From contig BAAHQB010000289.1 in NCBI GenBank assembly GCA_054601695.1, positions 62,001-126,000 of the forward strand: a stretch of DNA of 64,000 nt. Reading direction: 5' to 3'. The translations under genes were made by a program, and so were the position numbers. Below the pieces are notes generated by a model. The model was given only the letters and a program-made list of their open reading frames with translations, was not told the origin of the DNA and ran no database searches. This stretch comes from Amorphochlora amoebiformis (lineage: Eukaryota; Cercozoa; Chlorarachniophyceae). Within the stretch, counting starts at the first letter, position 1, and the number at the start of each line of letters is the position of its first letter. Shown piece by piece: positions 1 to 53,635 of this stretch.

Positions 1-1
1 T

Positions 2-51
2 GAGGGTTGGCCAGAGGACGCGGAATCTCGTGCTGCTAAGGTGTTTTAGTA

Positions 52-98
<47 letters not shown>

Positions 99-289
99 TA
101 TATATTTTTATTATATACATGTATGTATATATGTATGTAGATATTATATATGTTTATGATGCATGTGTATATGTATTATAACACATATATTATAATATAA
201 TATTGTAATATATAAGTGTATATATATGTATATATATATTCTCTGGAAGTGGACCACCTTTAAAAATCGGCATGTTTTGTGATATGGGG

Positions 290-344
<55 letters not shown>

Positions 345-864
345 TATATATATATATGTATGTATAATGTGTGTATATATATATATATGTATTTCACATG
401 CATATATATATATATATATATATTGTGTTTGTATATATTTCAAGCAAAAAAATGAAATTCTACATATATATTACACATATTCTCGACTGCTATATGTAAA
501 CCAAAAAAAAAACAGATCCGACTTATACTTCTAGCATAATTTTTCGCACATGCATATATTTACATATATGCACATATCTATATAGGTATATATACATATC
601 TATTTAGATATATGTATATATTAGTTGAAGGATTTCCACCGACTTATACTTCTAGCATAATTTTTCGCACATGCATATATTTTACATATATGCACATATC
701 TATACAGGTATATGTACATATCAATTTAGATATATGTATATATTAGGTGAAGGATATCCACCTTTTGAAGACCGATATTTTTAGTTTTATGATCGCTTCC
801 GGTGAGCTTAAGCTCAGGTATATTACTATATTATAAATATATATATATCAATATAATCTAAATG

Positions 865-914
<50 letters not shown>

Positions 915-961
915 ATATATGGATGTTCATGGTAATTCAAAATATATGTGTAAAAACATTC

Positions 962-998
<37 letters not shown>

Positions 999-1050
999 CA
1001 TACGTGTAATATATCCTAGCATATGCTATTATAAATGTATACACACTGGA

Positions 1051-1089
<39 letters not shown>

Positions 1090-1113
1090 GTACATGGGTC
1101 TACAATCCTACAT

Positions 1114-1150
<37 letters not shown>

Positions 1151-1166
1151 CAACACATTTATTACA

Positions 1167-1209
<43 letters not shown>

Positions 1210-1370
1210 TACACACGCATATATATAAATATAATATATATATATATGTATATATGTATATATATATGAGAATAATATTATGAAATATTCCTACCAGATC
1301 TGGTGTAGAGCGATATATTTATGATAAATATATACTTACATATATGTGTATATGATAAATATATACTTAC

Positions 1371-1413
<43 letters not shown>

Positions 1414-1637
1414 CCCAGGTCTGGTGTAGAGAGACTTGTTGGGGAAGCCCTTGCAAAAGGAATTAAGGTTATATATATATATGTATATATATATATATTG
1501 TATATGTGTACGTAAATACATTTTCTATGGAAATGCAAAACGTATGTATATCTATATATCTATATGTATATATATATATTATATATCAATATATATATAC
1601 TCTATATATATATATATATAAATATATATATATAAAT

Positions 1638-1688
<51 letters not shown>

Positions 1689-1718
1689 TCACAAGCCTTT
1701 ATTCCCATATATACATAC

Positions 1719-1763
<45 letters not shown>

Positions 1764-2507
1764 CATATTTCTAATATGTTATGTATATGTTTCGCTCTCC
1801 TGTCTCAATTCTTCCAATCTCCCTCGTATTCTAACTCCCGGAAGGCTACTACCCGGGAGTACCACAAAGGGGGGTACCTCAAAAGGGGGGGGGTACCTCA
1901 AAGGGGGGTACCTCAAAGGGGGGGTATCATAAAGGGGTACCACAAAGGGGGGTACCACAAGGGGGGACCACAAAAGGGGGTACCAACTAAGGGGGGTACA
2001 ACAAAGGGGTTACCACAAAGGGGGGTTACCACAAAGGGGGTTACCACAAAAGGGGGGGTACCACAAAAGGGGGTTACCACAAAAGGGGGGTACCACAAAA
2101 GGGGGGTACCACAAAAGGGGGGTACCACAAAAGGGGGGGTACCACAAAGGGGGGGGGGGGTACCATAATCTATCATTTTCTGCTCTAAACGTGTCTTACT
2201 TGCTATCTTGCTACCCATTCCTCTCGCTCTCTCTTATACACTCTCTTCGAGTCTCTTTATCCATTCTCTTTGAGTCTCTTAACCTCTCTCATTTTTCTTC
2301 TTCTCTAAAACCTGTGTCTCACGCTTGCTATCCATCCCTCTCGCTCTCTCTCACTCTTTCTCTCGTATGCTATCTCAGTCTCTGCTAACTCTCTCTTTAA
2401 GCTACCTCACGTCCTCTTTAACATCTCTTAACGCTGACTTTTTAACTCTCTCTCAATCTCTCTCTCACACACATACACTGTATATATATATATATATATA
2501 TATTTAC

Positions 2508-2565
<58 letters not shown>

Positions 2566-2569
2566 ATAT

Positions 2570-2600
<31 letters not shown>

Positions 2601-2740
2601 TTACATATATATGTATATATATATATATATATATTTACCAGGTTGCGTGTTGCTCGACTTCTAATGAAAAGTCTGTCTCAGCTGTGGTTAACCTCATGGC
2701 CCCTGAAAAATCCAGAGAGTTCCGCATATTCGCCGGTGTG

Positions 2741-2784
<44 letters not shown>

Positions 2785-2792
2785 ATACATGC

Positions 2793-2823
<31 letters not shown>

Positions 2824-3123
2824 ACGTATGTAAATGTGTAAGTATGTTCTAATGTCCATGAATAAATACACTTAGATCTTAAATAAAATAGCTATGCACA
2901 TCTACATATGTAATATATGTATACATTTCTATATATATGTATATTTTTAGGTGATATTGTACCTAAGAAAAAGCCCGACCCTGCAGTTTATCTACTTGCA
3001 AGCGAGAGGCTTGGTATTTCACCCTCAGACTGTGCGGTTATTGAAGATTCACATATCGGCAAGTGTGCGGGTTAATATCCATATATCTATATGTAGATAT
3101 CCGTATATGGGTGTGTAGATATG

Positions 3124-3154
<31 letters not shown>

Positions 3155-3267
3155 TCTTATGTTATATATGTATTCTTATGTTACATATGTATTCTTATGG
3201 TTTATTGTATGCATGTATCTATGTGTGTATAAGTGTTACGTGTGTATGTATGTGTATATATATATAT

Positions 3268-3315
<48 letters not shown>

Positions 3316-3408
3316 TATATACACATATATATATATATATATATATTTATATTTGTAGTTTGGTGAGAATGTTGTACTTGTATATATTGTTGAATATACG
3401 TGTATATA

Positions 3409-3460
<52 letters not shown>

Positions 3461-3596
3461 GTAAATAGATATATGTATATATATATATATAATACATATT
3501 TCCGTGTAGTGTAAAGATATATACATGCATATGTAGATATATACCTACACATGTACATGTATACATATTTTAATATGTGTAATGTAAAAAATGTAC

Positions 3597-3641
<45 letters not shown>

Positions 3642-3693
3642 TATGTAAGTTACATAATTTGTAATGTATGTTGCACCTCTTTTACAAATGTGT

Positions 3694-3742
<49 letters not shown>

Positions 3743-4671
3743 TACATATATATATAAATATATATGTGTACATGCATATAAATATATGTATGTATGTGTG
3801 TATGTATGTATGTATATGTATATATATATATATATTTATAAATAATATATATATATTCCATATCTAGTTCCACAAATACTTACACAATATAAGAATACAT
3901 ATATAACATAAGAATACATATATAACGCATACATATATAACATAAGAATGCATATACAACCTAAGAATACATATACAACATAAGAATACATATATATAAC
4001 ATAAGAATACATATAATAAGAATACATATATATAACATAAGAATACATATAATAAGAATACATATATATATAACATAAGAATACATATAATAAGAATACA
4101 TATATATAACATAAGAATACATATATATAACATAAGAATACATATAATAAGAATACATATATATAACATAAGAATACATATAATAAGAATACATATATAT
4201 ATAACATAAGAATACATATAATAAGAATACATATATATAACATAAGAATACATATAATAAGAATACATATATAACATAAGAATACATATAATAAGAATAC
4301 ATATATATAACATAAGAATACATATATATAACATAAGATGACATATAATAAGAATACATATGATAACATAAGAAAACCTATATACAACATAAGAACACAT
4401 ATAATAACATAACAACACATATTAATAACCTAAAAACACATATAATAACATAAGAATACCCTATACAACATAAGAATACATAGAATACTCTCTTACAGGC
4501 AAAGCAGCCGGCATGACTGTTCTGGTGACCAAAAGCGGTTACACCGCAAACGAAGATTTTTCCGGAGCGGACGCCATAGTCGAGGAGCTTGGCGAGGGTC
4601 CCGGGTCAGTGACCATAAATACCATCGCTGGCCTTATGCCGAGCAAGTGGCCAGAGCACTTAGGAATCTAA
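2..4671 (+). CDS. HAD-superfamily CbbY-like sugar-phosphate phosphatase, 5'-partial
   Basis: Exons (all GT-AG, phases consistent): 2-40, 747-817, 1419-1467, 2642-2735, 2951-3070, 4499-4671 (TAA). They give 181 residues with the N-terminus outside the window. Seen in order: [38 protein letters not shown], the motif II-like CSTSNE, motif III KKKPDP with the conserved Lys, motif [10 protein letters not shown], then [20 protein letters not shown]. This is the order and spacing of plant/algal CBBY-type HAD hydrolases, which dephosphorylate xylulose-1,5-bisphosphate, a Rubisco inhibitor, in chloroplasts; substrate here is inferred. Motif I (DxDGT) must lie upstream. Introns 1, 2, 3 and 5 hold (TA)n, partial exon copies and minisatellites. 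It converges with the epimerase-like gene that ends at 5287. No broken motif is visible, so it looks functional. Confidence 0.85.
242..288 (+). repeat. degenerate copy of exon 2 edge
   Basis: A short non-TA island in intron 1 aligns imperfectly with the exon 2 sequence at about 747-795 (shared GAAG, CCACCTTT, CGG/CGAT and a T-run, then TATG). It is the oldest-looking of three copies of this exon edge; the others are at 623-640 and the real exon at 747. Confidence 0.45.
520..762 (+). repeat. two-copy ~121-bp tandem duplication carrying an acceptor and exon start
   Basis: Units 520-640 and 641-762 are nearly identical. Each runs from intron sequence starting GACTTATACTTCTAGC to the splice acceptor TATTAG plus the first 16 nt of exon 2, ending at CCACC. 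Only the second copy continues into the exon. The junction shows directly that the duplication broke inside the exon on one side and inside the intron on the other. Confidence 0.9.
1290..1313 (+). repeat. acceptor-side copy of exon 3 start
   Basis: CCAG plus ATCTGGTGTAGAG at 1294-1310 repeats the real acceptor and exon 3 start at 1415-1431 (CCAG plus GTCTGGTGTAGAG). It lies in the upstream intron and runs straight into TA repeat. Confidence 0.75.
1850..2165 (+). repeat. G-rich minisatellite in intron 3
   Basis: About twenty units of 14-18 bp combining a run of 4-10 G with TACCACAAAA or TACCTCAAA. Frames stay open on both strands, which makes spurious proline/glycine-rich ORFs. A CT-rich tract follows to about 2480. 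Confidence 0.9.
3880..4490 (+). repeat. AT-rich minisatellite in intron 5
   Basis: Tandem units built from AACATAAGAATACATATA with an AATAAGAATACATATA variant fill the second half of the last intron of the CbbY-like gene. The three long minus-strand ORFs here are artefacts of this repeat. Confidence 0.9.
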
Positions 4672-5286
4672 TCTAGCTAAGCTATTAGCTAGCCTTTCTA
4701 GCAGCGCAAGCATTGCGTTAATTATGACTTAATTGACTTATGAGTAGGACTAGCCTGCCATGAATTGCCAGGACAAAAACCTCGGAGTAAAGATCTAGAC
4801 GGAGGTTTTCAAGCTGGGCAGCGTAGTTGACAGTATGTGTATATATACTAGATATATATGTACGTCATGATGCACTACTTCTTACTAGACTTAACATTAG
4901 CTCCTATGATAAATTGATAATATCTAGCATATGATATACTAGATATATGCTGGCACTAGTATTAGAAGACCGTATACACACTAGATACTAATGTCCTAGA
5001 TGTCTAGTATGTGTTCGAAGTTAGAGTGTCACAGTCTACAGACTATCATGGTAAACCCATACGTCGTCAGATCTAGAAATCTCGATCTTTTATCAGATAT
5101 TTAAGAAATTCAAGCCAATCGATGATCATTCCACGAAATATTTTCTCGAAAGTTTGATCACGCAAAACACTGAAACTTAGAAACGCGACGGTTTACAGAT
5201 CTCATTCATTGTCCATACGCAAACCTAGATACGATGCGTACGCTCAGATATGATTTAGATGGTCGGTAACCTGTTACTCACCACGG
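4672..5286. other. intergenic spacer between convergent genes
   Basis: No exon found. The sequence is unusually rich in CTAG and contains several short inverted CTAGATATAT motifs. It separates the stop codon of the CbbY-like gene on plus from that of the epimerase-like gene on minus, so both 3' ends and poly(A) sites should lie here. Confidence 0.6.
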
Positions 5287-45562
<40,276 letters not shown>

Positions 45563-45647
45563 ACTTTGAGAATTCTCGTGATTTCCATCATCCAGGCATC
45601 GGTCATATTATAAATATTGATAAATATTGATATATATATATATATAT

Positions 45648-45725
<78 letters not shown>

Positions 45726-47174
45726 CACATAATATATATATATATATATATATTGTACACGTGAATATATATATTATCATTATTATTTATATGTATACAT
45801 ATCCAGGCATCGGTCTAAACGAAATCTAGTGGATGTTATCCTAGATATCGAGCTACTGTTCAACAGCTAGATATGCCAAACTACTGACTGCTTTTTTTAA
45901 CATTGAATTTGACCTGAGTGTCGTCTACAGCTGAATTTGTTATCACCTGAGTTGAAATCTGATATTAAGCTTTCGATCATACGGTAAATGTAAAAGTTAT
46001 AAAAACAATAGTTATCGATGAACAGATGAATGCGGATCATAGTATATAATATTGATTGTGATAATAAATACATGTATAATTTGTACAATGCTACAAATAT
46101 ATTTTCGCATTTGCTCTACGACTACATGTTCGTACTTGATTGCAATACATGACTACATTGCGTACACGTACGCCTGGGTAGGTATTACATTGTTATTTCG
46201 ATGATTATCGCTTCGCGGTTAACATACATTTACATGTATGTTTACACCAGCTCTGGCTTATTCACTAGATTCATTGATGATCAGGGTGGGCCAACCTCGT
46301 ATTACACAGTAGTACCTAGACTAGAGTACTTACTCTAGCACGGCTGATACTTGTTGGGCACGGTTATTATACGTCATGTCGGTGTATTCTATTTTTGAGT
46401 ACCATACATACGTACGTACATGTACTCACTGAATAGAATAAATACGTGTATTGTATATCAGTAATATTATGAATATCGTAGTGCGCTAGTATATGTATAT
46501 ATGCGTACGTACGCAATGATCAGCGCTGGTCTATACGTACATACATGAAAACATGAAATGAAGAGGTTCGTGCCAGCAAAGTATATGTACGTACGCACGC
46601 GCATGCAACTTCATGTATATACGTACTAGTACATGTATTGTTGAAGGACATACAATATTACACATATCAAAGCTTACGCGTCGTTCAACATTGTATAGAA
46701 ACGTCGATGCGCATGCGTGCTACCAACAAGTTGTACAAAGCACTTTTGTACTGTAATGCACAACCATGATATATACGTAGACGACACGGTGCAATAAGAC
46801 GGCTCGCAACGGATATCCACAATGATTAATTCAAGTATCTAGATTACAGACATGTATAGACATAGATAATCTGGGGGTAAGATATTCCCTGGATGTGAGA
46901 ATGTTCCATGAACATGCATATTTGAATACTTCATCACAGAACTCGAAGACTTTTCCAACCCAAAATCTCCACCTCAGACCTGGGTTGGCGCCCCTTAAGC
47001 TCTCTACCCCGAGTGAACCCCGACTTTACCCCAGGTCACCCAGCGGTAACCCCAGTATCACCATTGCGCATAACCAGATCATGCTTTTTATTTTTACGAT
47101 ATCAAAGAATTACAGATATATATGTACTATATTATATATATACCAAGAAAATATTAAATTAAAAAAAAATAAAC

Positions 47175-47222
<48 letters not shown>

Positions 47223-47475
47223 CATTATGTATAGACATGTGAAAGTTTGTAATATATTGAAAGAATGGTCTACAAACGGTCGAAGAGTCGATATCGATCC
47301 ATTCAATCTTGATTTTACACGATATTGGGACAAGCTCGACTCTGCTCGAGTAATAGACGAGTACGCAATAATACTACGCTCGCTAGTACTACGGCTCTAG
47401 GTTTATTATTTACACTACAAACTATGATGGACTATGACAAAGACTGTATATAACATAATGCGCGTATGTATGTAT
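45563..47475. other. intergenic region, no supported gene
   Basis: 45588-45610 and 45798-45822 share a CATCCAGGCATCGGTC repeat just past the stop of the PH-like gene. 46080-46880 is rich in ACGTAC/GTACGT palindromes. An open frame of 115 codons at 46895-47242 has ordinary-looking composition but no start or family support. Confidence 0.5.
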
Positions 47476-47626
47476 AGTTTTCATACAACCCGTTGACTAT
47501 ATGCAATAGAACACATATATGCATCCATGTGCAGTAGCCTAGTAAGTACATGCGTAGCTATAGCTACGGTGCTACCAAACGCCAATCACGAGGGAATTCA
47601 AGACTCGAACGCTGTTGTGCTGTGAA
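47476..47626 (+). repeat. left arm of ~140-bp inverted repeat
   Basis: Matches the reverse complement of 53636-53774 (about 85% by eye); best core 47512-47606, containing GCGTAGCTATAGCTACGGTG and ATCACGAGGGAATTCAAGAC. Outer ends both begin near GTTTTCATACAA. The two arms enclose 6.3 kb with the ankyrin gene pair. Confidence 0.85.
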
Positions 47627-47905
47627 TAAGGTATTATTACACATGTGTATACTATCTAGATGATGTTCGGATTCGGAGAAATTCTATCTCGAGTACCTGC
47701 TGCCCGAAAATTTTCGAATTTTTTTTTAAATGCACAGCACTGTACACGTACATATACATTATAGATAAGTCTTCTTTATATATATCTGCACCATTATGTG
47801 GGTTCGAATACCTCTGCATGTGCAAGTCTATGTGGCTTAACAGGCGGGAATATGGTATCACTCGGCCATGCTTACGCCGCCCGAGTGGCTACATGTGTGC
47901 TAATG

Positions 47906-47942
<37 letters not shown>

Positions 47943-47951
47943 ATGTATATG

Positions 47952-48156
<205 letters not shown>

Positions 48157-49426
48157 GCATATATACATACAATATATATATATATATATATATATACTCA
48201 TCTACAATAGAAAACCTCACCTTCCTGTTTCGGGGCCTTGTGAGTGACTACATATATGTACATACATGTACAACGGAAACCCCTTGAATTTACCTACTTT
48301 AAGGCCGTGAGAGCAGTGTTTCCGATCCGTGTAAACATGTACATTGGGTACACGACTTCATGGAGATGTATATGCTCTGCGGATAGACACTTACATTCGG
48401 ATTCATGACCCATAGGAACATTGTCAAGTGATGTTTACCGCGTAAGCCCGACCTCTGGGCAAATATTCGACCGCAGGCGGGCAGTACCAGCTCCTGTTCT
48501 GGACATATTTTTTGGATTTGCATTTATGGCTAAGCCTTAGGGGAGGATCAAAGGGGGGTGATATACTTTAGATATTCTCTGGAACCGACCATGGGCGACG
48601 GGGAGCCATCGAGGTTCCCTGGGCGACATTCGGACACGTGTATCTGACACGTGTCAACAGTTGAAACATTGGAGGTCTATGAAATCGATTTTAGAGGTTG
48701 TCAACCGGATAGGTGCGGATAGGTGCAGACAGCTGGTAAGTGGCCCCCCACGACATTTTGAGAGAACCAGCGTACTGTGAGACCTTCCATCTTCATGGTC
48801 CTATACGTCTAGACTGCTGGCATTTCCGTTTTCGCCCTTGCTACGCCCCAATATCGGTGGTATTGTGCCCTGTGACGACAGCCCCTGCGCGATGTTTGTG
48901 TTGCGCGAGCGGAGAAACACCGGACTTCACTGCATTGACTGAGTAATAGAGGGCATGGGCATGCCCTGGATGCTAGCAGGGGTGAATAGGATTGGGCGCT
49001 ATAAGGGTGGTAACTGGTAAGTTGATAGTTTGTACATTTTGATTATTTTAATGTTTTGGACATAGTACGAAGCGATTATACACCCTATCTTATTTCTTCA
49101 GCAATTTTGGAGTAGATACGTTGTCGTAGAAACGACAGCTTCGTTTCCCGAATTTCGATTCAATCGAGGGGGAAATCGATTATACAGGGAACTCATATTC
49201 TCTAAATTGTCGTACTTTTACGGCTGATATATATGCTCTCATGGCTTGTAATCACTAATGTACATCCTTGTAAGGTGATAGATTATCACCTAGTGGGTCG
49301 TAAATCTCGATGTACATGTGTACACTGCCAGTATATACAATTGTACTTATGTACACGATACAATATCAGATGTGCGCGTAAATATACCAATTTGTACTTG
49401 CATACTGTTATACATCAACACTATAA

Positions 49427-49473
<47 letters not shown>

Positions 49474-49591
49474 TTATGAAACTTTGGCATATATTACACA
49501 ATTGTACAAATGTTATATCTTTCAATTGAATGATTGGCATTCAGATTTGCTAGTGTGTTCAAAATTAATAATCAACTTCCAACTTTAAGAT

Positions 49592-50263
49592 CTATCTCTT
49601 CATACTTGCTCTATGAACCTCATGTAGATGACTCATTGACTTATCACACCTCGCCTCATTCAAAAGCACTGTCGTCATTCCAATCTCTCCCATACAAACC
49701 GCCAACATCAACGCCGTACACCCGTCCTTCCTCTTGGAGTTGACGTCTATTTCCGTGTTTCTGACTAAATACTTAACCAGTTCCAGATTTCCCGCCTGAA
49801 TTGCCAGTAACAATGCCGACTCTCCCTTCCTCGTGCGCGCATGAACGTCGGCTTTGGCCGTCTCAACCAGAAACTTGACGAGATCTTTCTGCCCCCAGTA
49901 GCAGGCCTTAAGCAACACCGTATAACCGTCCTTATCCGCGTCGTTAATGTTGTCAGTAATTCCAGCCAGGTATCTAATGGTCTTAAACGCCCGCGAGACG
50001 CGCCCAGCCTGGGCCTGATACGCCTCACGCGGATTAGGTAGAGCCAATCGCAGGCAGTAGCGGAGATGTTTCTTGCGGAAATCTCCGGATTCTACCCTCT
50101 CTATCAAAAAATCGAGATGACCTTGGGCAGCGGCAAAGTAGAGCATCTTCTTGCAGGAGGAGCTCCAAGACAATGCCCGTGTGGTTCGAGTTGACGAGCT
50201 CAGGGTTTCTGCTGTCTTGGACCTCGAAGTCTTAGATGGACACGAAGGGTGAAATGATCCCAT
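49592..50263 (-). CDS. ankyrin-repeat protein, intronless, possibly damaged
   Basis: Start ATG 50263 (MGSF) is preferred over ATG 50356 because the paralogue next door also begins MGS with the same ATGGGATC context. Ankyrin repeats: KDGYTVLLKACYWGQKDLVK, RKGESALLLAIQAGNLELVK, KDGCTALMLAVCMGEIGM, preceded by a helical region FAAAQGHLDFLIERV. The shared KACYWG and repeat order mark it as a paralogue of the plus gene at 50630. Two oddities: between about 50137 and 50231 a different minus frame reads more like protein (NPELVNSNHTGIVLELLL), suggesting a frameshift before FAAAQ; and the C-terminus stops about 60 residues short of the paralogue. Either it is a decaying copy or it has an unseen intron. 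Ankyrin repeats bind proteins; targets unknown. Confidence 0.72.
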   Translation of the reverse strand: MGSFHPSCPSKTSRSKTAETLSSSTRTTRALSWSSSCKKMLYFAAAQGHLDFLIERVESGDFRKKHLRYCLRLALPNPREAYQAQAGRVSRAFKTIRYLAGITDNINDADKDGYTVLLKACYWGQKDLVKFLVETAKADVHARTRKGESALLLAIQAGNLELVKYLVRNTEIDVNSKRKDGCTALMLAVCMGEIGMTTVLLNEARCDKSMSHLHEVHRASMKR

Positions 50264-50629
50264 TAGATTAGCTCTCGTATGTGTTTGAATCCGTCGTTGG
50301 ATAGTGGAGGCTGTCCACACAGAAATGGACGGCATCTCGGAGGCAACTTGGGTCAAGCTGACTCAAGTTGGCACTTGGCAGTCGCCAGTCGGATAGTATT
50401 TAATAATGTATTATTTAATGGAAATATCTAAATCTCTCCAAATGAGAATCGAAACTATTCGATGACATAGTAGTAACGTTGAAGACATATGTCCGAACTC
50501 CGGATGGGATAGACTTGACCTTCACTAGAAAATTGACAGCTGTTTGACAGGGTTCGCCCAACCTCCAGCGATGATTTCAGCGACAGAATTCAAGTCTTCT
50601 CAGTTTGATAGCGACATCCAATAAAGCCA

Positions 50630-51481
50630 ATGGGATCCAAACAGTCTTCCACCGCAAAGCTACAGATACTCATCAACACCGGAGACGTAAGAGGGTTGAG
50701 GCATGAGCTCTCCCTTCGCCTGCGTCCCTCAGTTGTTCGCCGAGCCTTCCACATGGCCGTGCAGGCCATGAACCTCAAGATAATCTCTGAGTTTGTTAGC
50801 TCCAAGGCCGTCACTGATCACTCGATCCGGAAACGCCTGCTGCACAGCCTAGCCCCTACCTCCGTTGAGAACACGCTCTGGTTGCCGATTCAATATTCCA
50901 AGCGGACGAAATTAGACCTGGTGGCCACAATTTGTTACCTTGCAAGCGTAGCCAACTCTGTTGACGACAAGGATAGTCGCGGCTGTACTATCCTTTCCAA
51001 GGCTTGCTACTGGGGCCATACAGAACTTGCCCAGTACCTCATCGAACGCACAGGCGCCAATCCACATCTGACTACGAAACTCGGCGAAACAACTCTAATG
51101 TTTGCTGTTTGCGCGGGAGACCTAAAGCTCGTTCGCTACCTTGTCGAAGTGCAAAAGGTCAAAGTCGACGCTCAAGCTAGTAATGGTTGCACGGCGCTCA
51201 TCATGGCCGTCATCCAAAGTCAGTGCGAAATCGTCGCGTACTTGTGTGGAGAGGCGAGAGCCGACATGACTTTAAAGGGCAGGATACTTCCGAATTACAT
51301 GTTTACAAAGAAGACAGCACTGGAGTACGCGAAAGATCTAAGTGATAAAAACATCCTACATATCCTGGAAAATAGGACGTTAGCGTCAGGCGAGGATAAG
51401 CTTGCAAAGAAGACCCAAGAACTAAAGCTCAAACATGAAGTGATAGGGTTCAGAGGTAGTTGGATTATTCGGTCCAGTTAA
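50630..51481 (+). CDS. ankyrin-repeat protein with N-myristoylation-type start, intronless
   Basis: 283 residues in one exon. N-terminus MGSKQSST fits an N-myristoylation signal (Gly2, Ser at 6), suggesting membrane attachment. Residues 30-110 are helical and ankyrin-like but degenerate. Clear repeats at 115-148 (DSRGCTILSKACYWGHTELA), 149-182 (LGETTLMFAVCAGDLKLVRY) and 184-216 (NGCTALIMAVIQSQCEIVAY), then a weaker one to 247 and a Lys-rich tail. A 366-bp gap separates it from the preferred start of its divergent paralogue (49592-50263). Codon use is ordinary and no TA tract interrupts it, unlike the multi-exon genes in the window. Confidence 0.88.
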   Translation: MGSKQSSTAKLQILINTGDVRGLRHELSLRLRPSVVRRAFHMAVQAMNLKIISEFVSSKAVTDHSIRKRLLHSLAPTSVENTLWLPIQYSKRTKLDLVATICYLASVANSVDDKDSRGCTILSKACYWGHTELAQYLIERTGANPHLTTKLGETTLMFAVCAGDLKLVRYLVEVQKVKVDAQASNGCTALIMAVIQSQCEIVAYLCGEARADMTLKGRILPNYMFTKKTALEYAKDLSDKNILHILENRTLASGEDKLAKKTQELKLKHEVIGFRGSWIIRSS

Positions 51482-51627
51482 CGCAATTATAATGCTTTTG
51501 TCGTCTTGAAGTTGTTCGTCATTACTAGTCATATTCTCGATCATATTTCCAACCCTAATATTACATGTACCATATATTTGGGCATGATATTATTCTTTTA
51601 ATACTAACGTAACAGATGCATAAAAGC

Positions 51628-51679
<52 letters not shown>

Positions 51680-51846
51680 CATATTAATATTATATATATA
51701 TATATATATATACACATATAATATATATATATATATATGAATATATAGAAGATATATGTATGAATATATAATATATACATAATACTTTTTTATCTCAGTG
51801 TATTAGTAGGTCGTAGTTATAACTTACCGTATATATCATATATATA

Positions 51847-51887
<41 letters not shown>

Positions 51888-52040
51888 TATATATATATAT
51901 ATATAATATTATATATATATATATGTATGTATACATGTGTATATATACTATGATACATTATTGTTATTATTCACGGTATCCTGATATACACATATGACCT
52001 ATATAATGCCATGATGTATATATTATACTATGATATAAAG

Positions 52041-52104
<64 letters not shown>

Positions 52105-52155
52105 CATCATTATATATATATATATATATATGTATATAATTAAATTATCATGATA

Positions 52156-52251
<96 letters not shown>

Positions 52252-53376
52252 ACGCACAGAGGGAGGAGAGGAGAGAGAAGAGTGGAAGAGTGATTTTTTC
52301 GCGTGCTCAGAATAAATCTTTCCCCCCCCCCCTCAGGATCTTTGCCCCCCCCTCATGCTTTTCAAGTGATTTTCCTTACACATCTGATTCTCGACATGTC
52401 ATGAGGCCTGGGACATCTTCAACATCACAAGGCGGTCGCCCATCAGTACCGGTAGTCAAACCCGTCAATGTCAGTTTTTATTTTTTCGCGCCGCAAAATG
52501 TCACTCTGAGTGACTAATATAGCTTTTTAGCTTTTTAGACCAAATCACCTTAAGTCTGACGGTATTAACGCGATTGTTTAACTTTTTAAGAGCTCTTTCC
52601 CTATTTTACCCAAATTAAAATGCTATCTGATGGATTTATGGCGTCGCCGGCGATGGGGGTCGATGGGCACCTCGAATATGAGTCCCCTGCACTATATAGA
52701 GGGTTCCGATGTGGTTCTAGAGGACCAAACCTTACAGATTTATACACACAGACTGTGAGCGAAACATTACACTTTTTCGGGCGTGGACTACCTTGCTATC
52801 GGTGTGTTTGCGGGCATCAGCGAATACGCCATGGTTTGTTAACAGTGAGTAGATCACGATATACCAGGTGGAAAATAAACAGTCTGAATGACAAGAAGAA
52901 TATGTGTCACTCTGCGTGACAAAATTGATACCCTTAATTCTAAGGCCTGGGGTGGCAAGGTGACAGGGTTTTTGGTTTGAATTGTTGGGCGATTTTTTTA
53001 TGGGTAAGAGGTGAGTTTTGACGTTTTTTCCTGAAAAATATTTATACGACTCAGTCGAAATAAAATGTAAAATAAATTGTCGGTTTTCCACAGCTTAATT
53101 GACAATTACTGGGGGAGTTGGATTACTAATATTTCAGGTGATTTTAGCTCTAAAATGCATATATATCTTGAGGGTTACTGTGATTACGGCTATATAATAT
53201 AATATACAAGAGATATATGATAATTAATATGGTGATACGTACGTATATTAGTTTATATTACTATTATGATATAATTGTAATCACGATCAATGATGTACAA
53301 TTGTGTATTACAATTCTAACATTGAATTAAATATAATTATAATGTTAACAATTACAATGATAATAATAATAATAAT

Positions 53377-53415
<39 letters not shown>

Positions 53416-53635
53416 TATATATCTAGTGTATGTATGTATACTTGTATAATTATATAATATTATTATATAGATATTACTGCTATTACAATCTCATAATATT
53501 ACACTGTCATGATACTAAACTCTAAGAAATATATCTAGATATATTGTACCCTAATAATATACGATACAGACAACATTCTTCCTACATGTTCATACCAGCG
53601 ATTTAATAAATTAATTAAACCAAAAAAAAATAATC
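51482..53635. other. spacer right of the ankyrin pair
   Basis: 51630-52260 is TA-rich. 52260-53160 is ordinary-complexity DNA with several 65-119-codon open frames on both strands, none with family features. GTCACTCTGAGTGAC and GTCACTCTGCGTGAC, near-perfect inverted pairs, occur at 52499 and 52907, about 400 bp apart. 53160-53600 is AT-rich with an (AAT)n run at 53363. Confidence 0.45.

Noticed and set aside
3061-3070. GC-AG intron at the fifth exon of the CbbY-like gene
   Set aside because: A GGCAAGT site is tempting, but the GT donor nine bases later restores the four residues expected between EDSHIG and KAAGM.
46895-47242. 115-codon ORF as a gene
   Set aside because: Runs into TA repeat, no splice sites or family motif, start not supported.
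47790-47830. tRNA-like GGTTCGAATAC
   Set aside because: No matching acceptor stem, anticodon arm or D-loop could be built around it.
52732-53091. 119-codon minus ORF
   Set aside because: No recognisable features and overlapping plus ORF of similar quality; kept only as unassigned spacer.
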